From assembly GCA_013398015.1 (NCBI GenBank), contig VZRR01006744.1, forward strand, positions 1 to 64,000: a stretch of 64,000 nucleotides of DNA. Direction: 5' to 3'. Shown here piece by piece: positions 61,201 through 64,000 of this stretch. The first letter of the stretch is position 1. Each line of letters begins with the position of its first letter. The DNA comes from Oreocharis arfaki (Eukaryota > Chordata > Aves > Passeriformes > Paramythiidae). The notes under the pieces are model-generated. The model had not been told where the DNA came from, did no database searches, and was given only the letters and a program-made list of their open reading frames with translations. Made by a program: the position numbers and the translations under genes.

Positions 61201-62866
61201 CAGGCCGTTCTATGAACCATTCACCTCTTCCTCCCAGCTATCACTACTCCTCCTCTGGTTTATGATGATGCTATGCTAATCATCTGTTGGCTTCCCAAAA
61301 AGCAGTGACCATCACTTCAGAGCTGTGATTCCACATTATCAAAGGACCAGAATTTGAATCTCTAGCTCACTTCTCTCTACTTCGGACAGCTGCTGTTTTC
61401 TGCTGCTTGTTCTCCCCATCTATTTCAGTGAAAGCCTCCACCAAATCAAGAAGGGTTATCAGAGACAATGGCTTCAGTGACATCTGGACAATGATTTTTG
61501 CTGCACTGAATTTTCAACAGGTGATGAAAAATGACATTATGCCTGTCTAACAACATATTTTTTAAGAAAGGCCATCTATTAAAATCCTGCTCCAAGTTGC
61601 TCCAGAAAGTGAAGTATCTTGATCTTAGTTAGCAAAGTCCTGGTTGGAGTTAGCTAACACTCAATGTAGACAACCAGCAAAATTAATGGCTCCAAGTGAT
61701 GCTTTCCACAGTTACATGCACCTTAATTTAAGTTCATCGGGAGAATCTTCAGCAAATGACTAGAATCACAAAAACATTGTATCTTACAAGTATCAAACCA
61801 ACAGCAGGCGAAATCTAGTGGTAGCTGCTCTAAAATGTCACATTGAGTAGGAGGGTTGAGTTAAAGATTATCTTTCACTTGTGATAACATATGACCTTTC
61901 TCACTCCACTGCATTAATTTTACCATGACTAGTTTTCTATTGAGAAGAGAAAAAGAAACCAACACTAGCTAAGAAGTATCACTTCTGTCATTAACCACTT
62001 ACGCAAGGAGTAAAAAATGTATCTGAAACAAAATTAACCTTCTAGCAGTTCTTCAAAATCATCCACAAAAAACTCCTTCAAAGGTGGGCGCTTTGGTCTT
62101 TTCAAGGTATTTAGCAGCTGCTGGATTTTAGAGGACACTCTGCTATTCACTGGAACGCCTGCCAAATCGGAAAGATTTATTATTTATCACGTATTAACCA
62201 AAATACACTAAAGCACATAATATTCAGGTGGAAAAGTCATTCAGGACGAGTCCCTTGTTTGGAAGAAAACAGCTTTAATCAGTAAGAGTTTCCACCATGG
62301 ACTTACTTGCTTTCAAACAATGCTGTTCCTCAGCTACCTGGCTGACACAGACACCTTCTCACACTTTATTTTAGCTTTTTAAACCACTGACTCCTTAATG
62401 AGATTTCAACTGAAATGTGAAGAAAGTCTTTTTCTTCAGGAGTCTAGGTATTTACTACACCTTAAGATTTATTCCATTCTGAAAGCATCAGAATGCTCGG
62501 AAAAAATGAGTCAATCTTTCAATATTTTACAGGGCTTGTAAAAATAATCACAACACAAAACATGCTGAATGTTGATTTTCATTTGTGTATGTTAAATTAA
62601 ATGTAAATACATGATTTTGTATTTATCAAAATTTAAAGCCCTGAGGCAATATAAAATTAAGATGCATATAAAGATATATATATATATATACACAAGGGGA
62701 CACAGATGGAAATGTAGGAGGTCTATAATGCAATTACCATCTGCAGTTTCCAGAATGCTGCTGCTGTAGCCTCTGGGCACTCCTCGCACGGATGCGACCT
62801 GTGGGCGCTCATGGTGCAGGTATTCCACCAGGCCAGTGGTCACATCAGGGGGGGCAGAGTGGTTCT
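31251..62866 (-). CDS. DIP2A: DIP2A (disco-interacting protein 2 homolog A), exons 6-38, 5' end outside window
   Basis: DIP2A is a large protein with an N-terminal DMAP1-binding region and two tandem adenylate-forming (AMP-binding) domains, implicated in acyl-CoA metabolism and follistatin-like 1 signalling. Exons 3' to 5': 31251-31503, 31816-31939, 33238-33412, 33997-34071, 34793-34850, 36711-36772, 39241-39411, 40624-40792, 41317-41447, 41557-41666, 41886-41997, 42314-42435, 42695-42818, 43853-43933, 44073-44182, 44308-44509, 45645-45759, 46746-46873, 47069-47149, 47653-47789, 54035-54174, 55079-55193, 55920-56039, 56467-56560, 56879-56943, 57887-57989, 58380-58489, 58745-58868, 59619-59729, 60008-60099, 60940-61137, 62039-62158, 62738-62866. 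All phases agree; about 1352 codons are present of about 1570. The first domain carries EYKTSKEGSTVG (exon 13), the second DFSVSTTGILAGVK (exon 29), both degenerate against the usual YTSGTTG loop. The C-terminus (GFLADQLDPIYVAYNM) and residues such as VVATALAVEPMKFVYRGR identify the A paralogue together with its S100B neighbour. Donors after exons 19 (GTTCGG) and 7 (GTTAAT) are weak. The DMAP1-binding exons lie to the right of the window. Confidence 0.97.
34518..34763 (+). mobile_element. CR1 LINE 3' fragment, sense to plus strand
   Basis: Ends with the CR1 tail CCTTTCCAACCCAAACCACT then CTGTGATTCTATGAG, and contains the GGCACAGGTTGCCCAGAGAA block. It lies in a DIP2A intron, immediately left of the exon at 34793-34850, in antisense orientation to the gene. 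Confidence 0.93.
34893..36062 (+). mobile_element. Solo LTR of an endogenous retrovirus, 1170 bp, in a DIP2A intron
   Basis: Starts TGTTGGAG, ends CCAAGACA, and is flanked by a perfect 5-bp duplication AGAAC (34888-34892 and 36063-36067). It is the same family as 8746-9855, with long matching blocks at both ends and in the CpG-rich centre, so two independent insertions of one family are present. It lies antisense to DIP2A. The 308-codon minus-strand frame at 34979-35905 lies wholly inside it and is a by-product of its composition. The two copies have clearly diverged, so they are not the pair of LTRs of one provirus. Confidence 0.9.
38486..38509. repeat. AT dinucleotide run followed by poly-T
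   Basis: Seven AT steps followed by an uninterrupted T run within a DIP2A intron. Confidence 0.85.
39965..40121 (-). mobile_element. CR1 LINE 3' fragment
   Basis: Minus-strand CR1 end: octamer-like tail, then the TTTAAAGCTCATCTCATTCC block and CATCCAACCTGGCCTGGAAC in reverse orientation. It lies in a DIP2A intron in the same orientation as the gene. Confidence 0.9.
40186..40325. repeat. T/G-rich low-complexity strip
   Basis: Almost only T and G on the plus strand for about 130 bases beside a CR1 fragment. The open frames on both strands here (40184-40534 plus, 40156-40494 minus) are low-complexity artefacts. Confidence 0.7.
47515..47539. repeat. Alternating CA then CG tract (Z-DNA-prone)
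   Basis: Strict purine-pyrimidine alternation for 25 bases, first ACACAC then GCGCGC and GTGCGC, followed by A-rich sequence. It lies in the DIP2A intron between exons 47069-47149 and 47653-47789. Confidence 0.9.
48828..51412. repeat. Four copies of a sequence of about 23 bp in inverted pairs (possible transposon-derived)
   Basis: The word AGTCYRYAKGTACATTCTRACAG occurs forward at 48828-48850 and 49119-49141, reversed at 51390-51412, and as a shorter reversed copy at 49050-49065. The forward copy at 49119 and the reversed copy at 51412 match at 20 of 23 bases in that word, and a shared AATG before it extends the match to 23 of 27. The pair 49050/49119 is a 15-of-16 inverted repeat with a 53-base loop. 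The +,-,+,- order could be the inverted ends of one short (238 bp) and one long (about 2.3 kb) DNA element. No transposase frame or target duplication was found, so the nature is open. Confidence 0.45.
52672..52733 (-). mobile_element. Old CR1 LINE 3' end fragment
   Basis: A short match to the CR1 terminal block on the minus strand (TCACAGAATCA..AAATTG...GGAAAGACCTTTAAGATCAAGT-like pattern), diverged from the younger copies in the window. Confidence 0.7.
53781..53814. repeat. Short pentanucleotide repeat (TCTAC/TCCAC)
   Basis: Six to seven imperfect units of five bases in a DIP2A intron. Confidence 0.7.
54899..55024 (+). mobile_element. CR1 LINE 3' fragment
   Basis: Contains CCCTGGAAGTGTTTAA..CCAGGCTGGA and ends CATTCTGTGATTCTATGA, the CR1 3' end. 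It lies in a DIP2A intron, antisense to the gene and about 55 bases from the exon at 55079. Confidence 0.92.
62674..62690. repeat. AT microsatellite
   Basis: Eight AT steps in the intron just downstream, in gene orientation, of DIP2A exon 6. Confidence 0.85.
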
Positions 62867-63067
62867 CTGCAGAAATGCAAGACAGGTACAGGATCTCATG
62901 AGGCACCTTAAGAATCAACACCATCAAAATCGCTTCTTACATGAGGGCACTTCACAAATCCTCACATACTCACAGGGGCTTGAGAACCTCCTTATAACCT
63001 GGAAGCACAAGCCTGCTTTGCTTGGAGCTGCACCTCATTTCCTGGCTGTAGAGCAATGCTTAGGGAA

Positions 63068-63352
63068 TATCACAGAAACACAGAATGGTTTGGGTTGGAA
63101 GGGACCTTAAAGCTCACCTTGTTCCCACCTCTTGCCACAGACAAGGACACCTTCCATCAGACCAGGCTGCTCCAAGCCCTGTCCAACCTAGCACTGAACA
63201 CTTCCAGGGATGGGGCAGCCACAGCTTCTCTGAGCAACCTGTGCCAGGGCCTCACCACTCTCACAGGGAAGAATTTCTTCTTTTTAAATTTAAAATCATT
63301 CCCCCTTGTCCTATCACTAACTGCCCATGTAAAAAGTTGCTATTGTCATTCC
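63068..63352 (-). mobile_element. CR1 LINE 3' fragment
   Basis: Minus-strand CR1 end, with the tail at the left (ACAGAATGGTTTGGGTTGGA) and the blocks GGACACCTTCCATCAGACCA and TGTGCCAGGGCCTCACCACT. It closely resembles the copy at 4493-5470. It lies in DIP2A intron 5 in the gene's orientation. Confidence 0.93.
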
Positions 63353-64000
63353 AAAACTGTACCATGGAATGGGTTGGGAAATGGCAGTATTTTTGAGAAG
63401 CATTTGAACAACAGACAACAGGAACAGGAGGCCTAAAATATTCAGAACCCTGATGAGTAAAAATAGGAATGCAGCAGGGAAGAGCTGGAAAAAACCCCGC
63501 TGCCCAGGGCCAAAGGAGCTGCCTCTTCAGACACAGCCCTCAGAGGACCTCAGCACGTCACAAATCCTGCCAGAAAAACTCCAGGCAGAGGGAGAACTGG
63601 GCAGTGCTGTGAAATACATACATTATGCCCCTCTCTAAGGCAGTGATCAACCCCAAGATAGCAACTGCTTATAGAATTGGTCCCGTATTTCCAGAGCTGA
63701 CACACAAGCCACTAGTCCAGCTCTAAGCGCTTTTAGACGGATCATGAGGAGAAAATTTAACTCCATTCCCATCCTTTCCAATTGACCTCATCATAGCAAT
63801 GCCAATATTTGCATTGCAGAGACTAAATTCCTTTCACGTTGGTGAGGTACATGAAGGAGAAAGGGCTACTTCATCTCTCAGACAAATGCCCTGGAATCAG
63901 TAACCACAAAGATGACAACTGTGTAAAGCTGACCTGTATAACCACTGCACAGGACCTAGAGAGAGCCCATGTATACACCTGCCTCATGTATATGCTCTCA
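63353..64000. other. DIP2A: DIP2A intron 5, nothing further recognised
   Basis: No exon-like frame matching DIP2A exons 1-5 is visible; these must lie to the right of the window. Confidence 0.6.

Noticed and set aside
1..64000. CRISPR arrays, bacterial-type operons, tRNA or rRNA genes
   Set aside because: No regularly spaced identical repeats, no tRNA A/B box pair in a foldable context and no rRNA-like sequence were seen. The window is plainly vertebrate nuclear DNA.

Overview
This is a vertebrate nuclear genome window, almost certainly from a bird. Genes are split into many short exons with GT/AG introns. The interspersed repeats are dominated by CR1 LINE 3' ends carrying the avian tail (ATTCTATG-like octamers and a conserved 3' block). 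Two roughly 1.1 kb solo LTRs share a sequence family. Three genes are recognised from their proteins: LSS (lanosterol synthase, minus strand), S100B (plus strand) and DIP2A (minus strand, 5' end beyond the right edge). All three map to human 21q22.3. In human, as I recall the map, LSS lies on the far side of PCNT/DIP2A, so the LSS-S100B adjacency here reflects a different local order.

Layout. Positions 1-6500 hold no gene I can support: a CpG-rich block (about 430-1290), a G-poor low-complexity strip (about 1850-2010), a retroviral LTR (3492-3810), a degenerate tandem array of about 85 bp units (4000-4385), a 1 kb minus-strand CR1 (4493-5470) and a two-copy repeat (5666-5935). LSS follows, from its poly(A) signal near 6517 to its predicted start codon near 18084, in 22 coding exons whose splice phases all agree. 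A solo LTR sits in one LSS intron. The LSS 5' end is disturbed by a 183-base gap, a single N and a 706-bp near-identical duplication that looks like an assembly artefact. The promoter on the far side of it carries an SRE-like site, a CCAAT box and GC boxes, as expected for a cholesterol-synthesis gene.

About 3.6 kb of apparently empty sequence separates the LSS promoter from the S100B CpG-rich promoter (divergent genes). S100B has a predicted non-coding first exon and two coding exons giving a 92-residue protein. S100B and DIP2A are convergent, as in human. Between them, at 28904-29169 on the minus strand, is an unassigned terminal-exon-like ORF with a C2H2 zinc-finger pattern and a charged helical tail. 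It is the most interesting coding signal that I could not identify.

DIP2A fills 31251-62866 and continues off the right edge. I could place 33 coding exons in register with human exons 6-38, all with consistent phase and no break. Its introns hold a second solo LTR of the same family, several CR1 fragments, a Z-DNA-prone CA/CG tract and an unusual set of four copies of an inverted sequence of about 23 bp (48828-51412).

The genes are not an operon. LSS makes lanosterol in sterol synthesis, S100B is a calcium-binding signalling protein, and DIP2A is a large protein with tandem adenylate-forming domains. Calls rest on reading the translated sequence against remembered family members; no database search was run.
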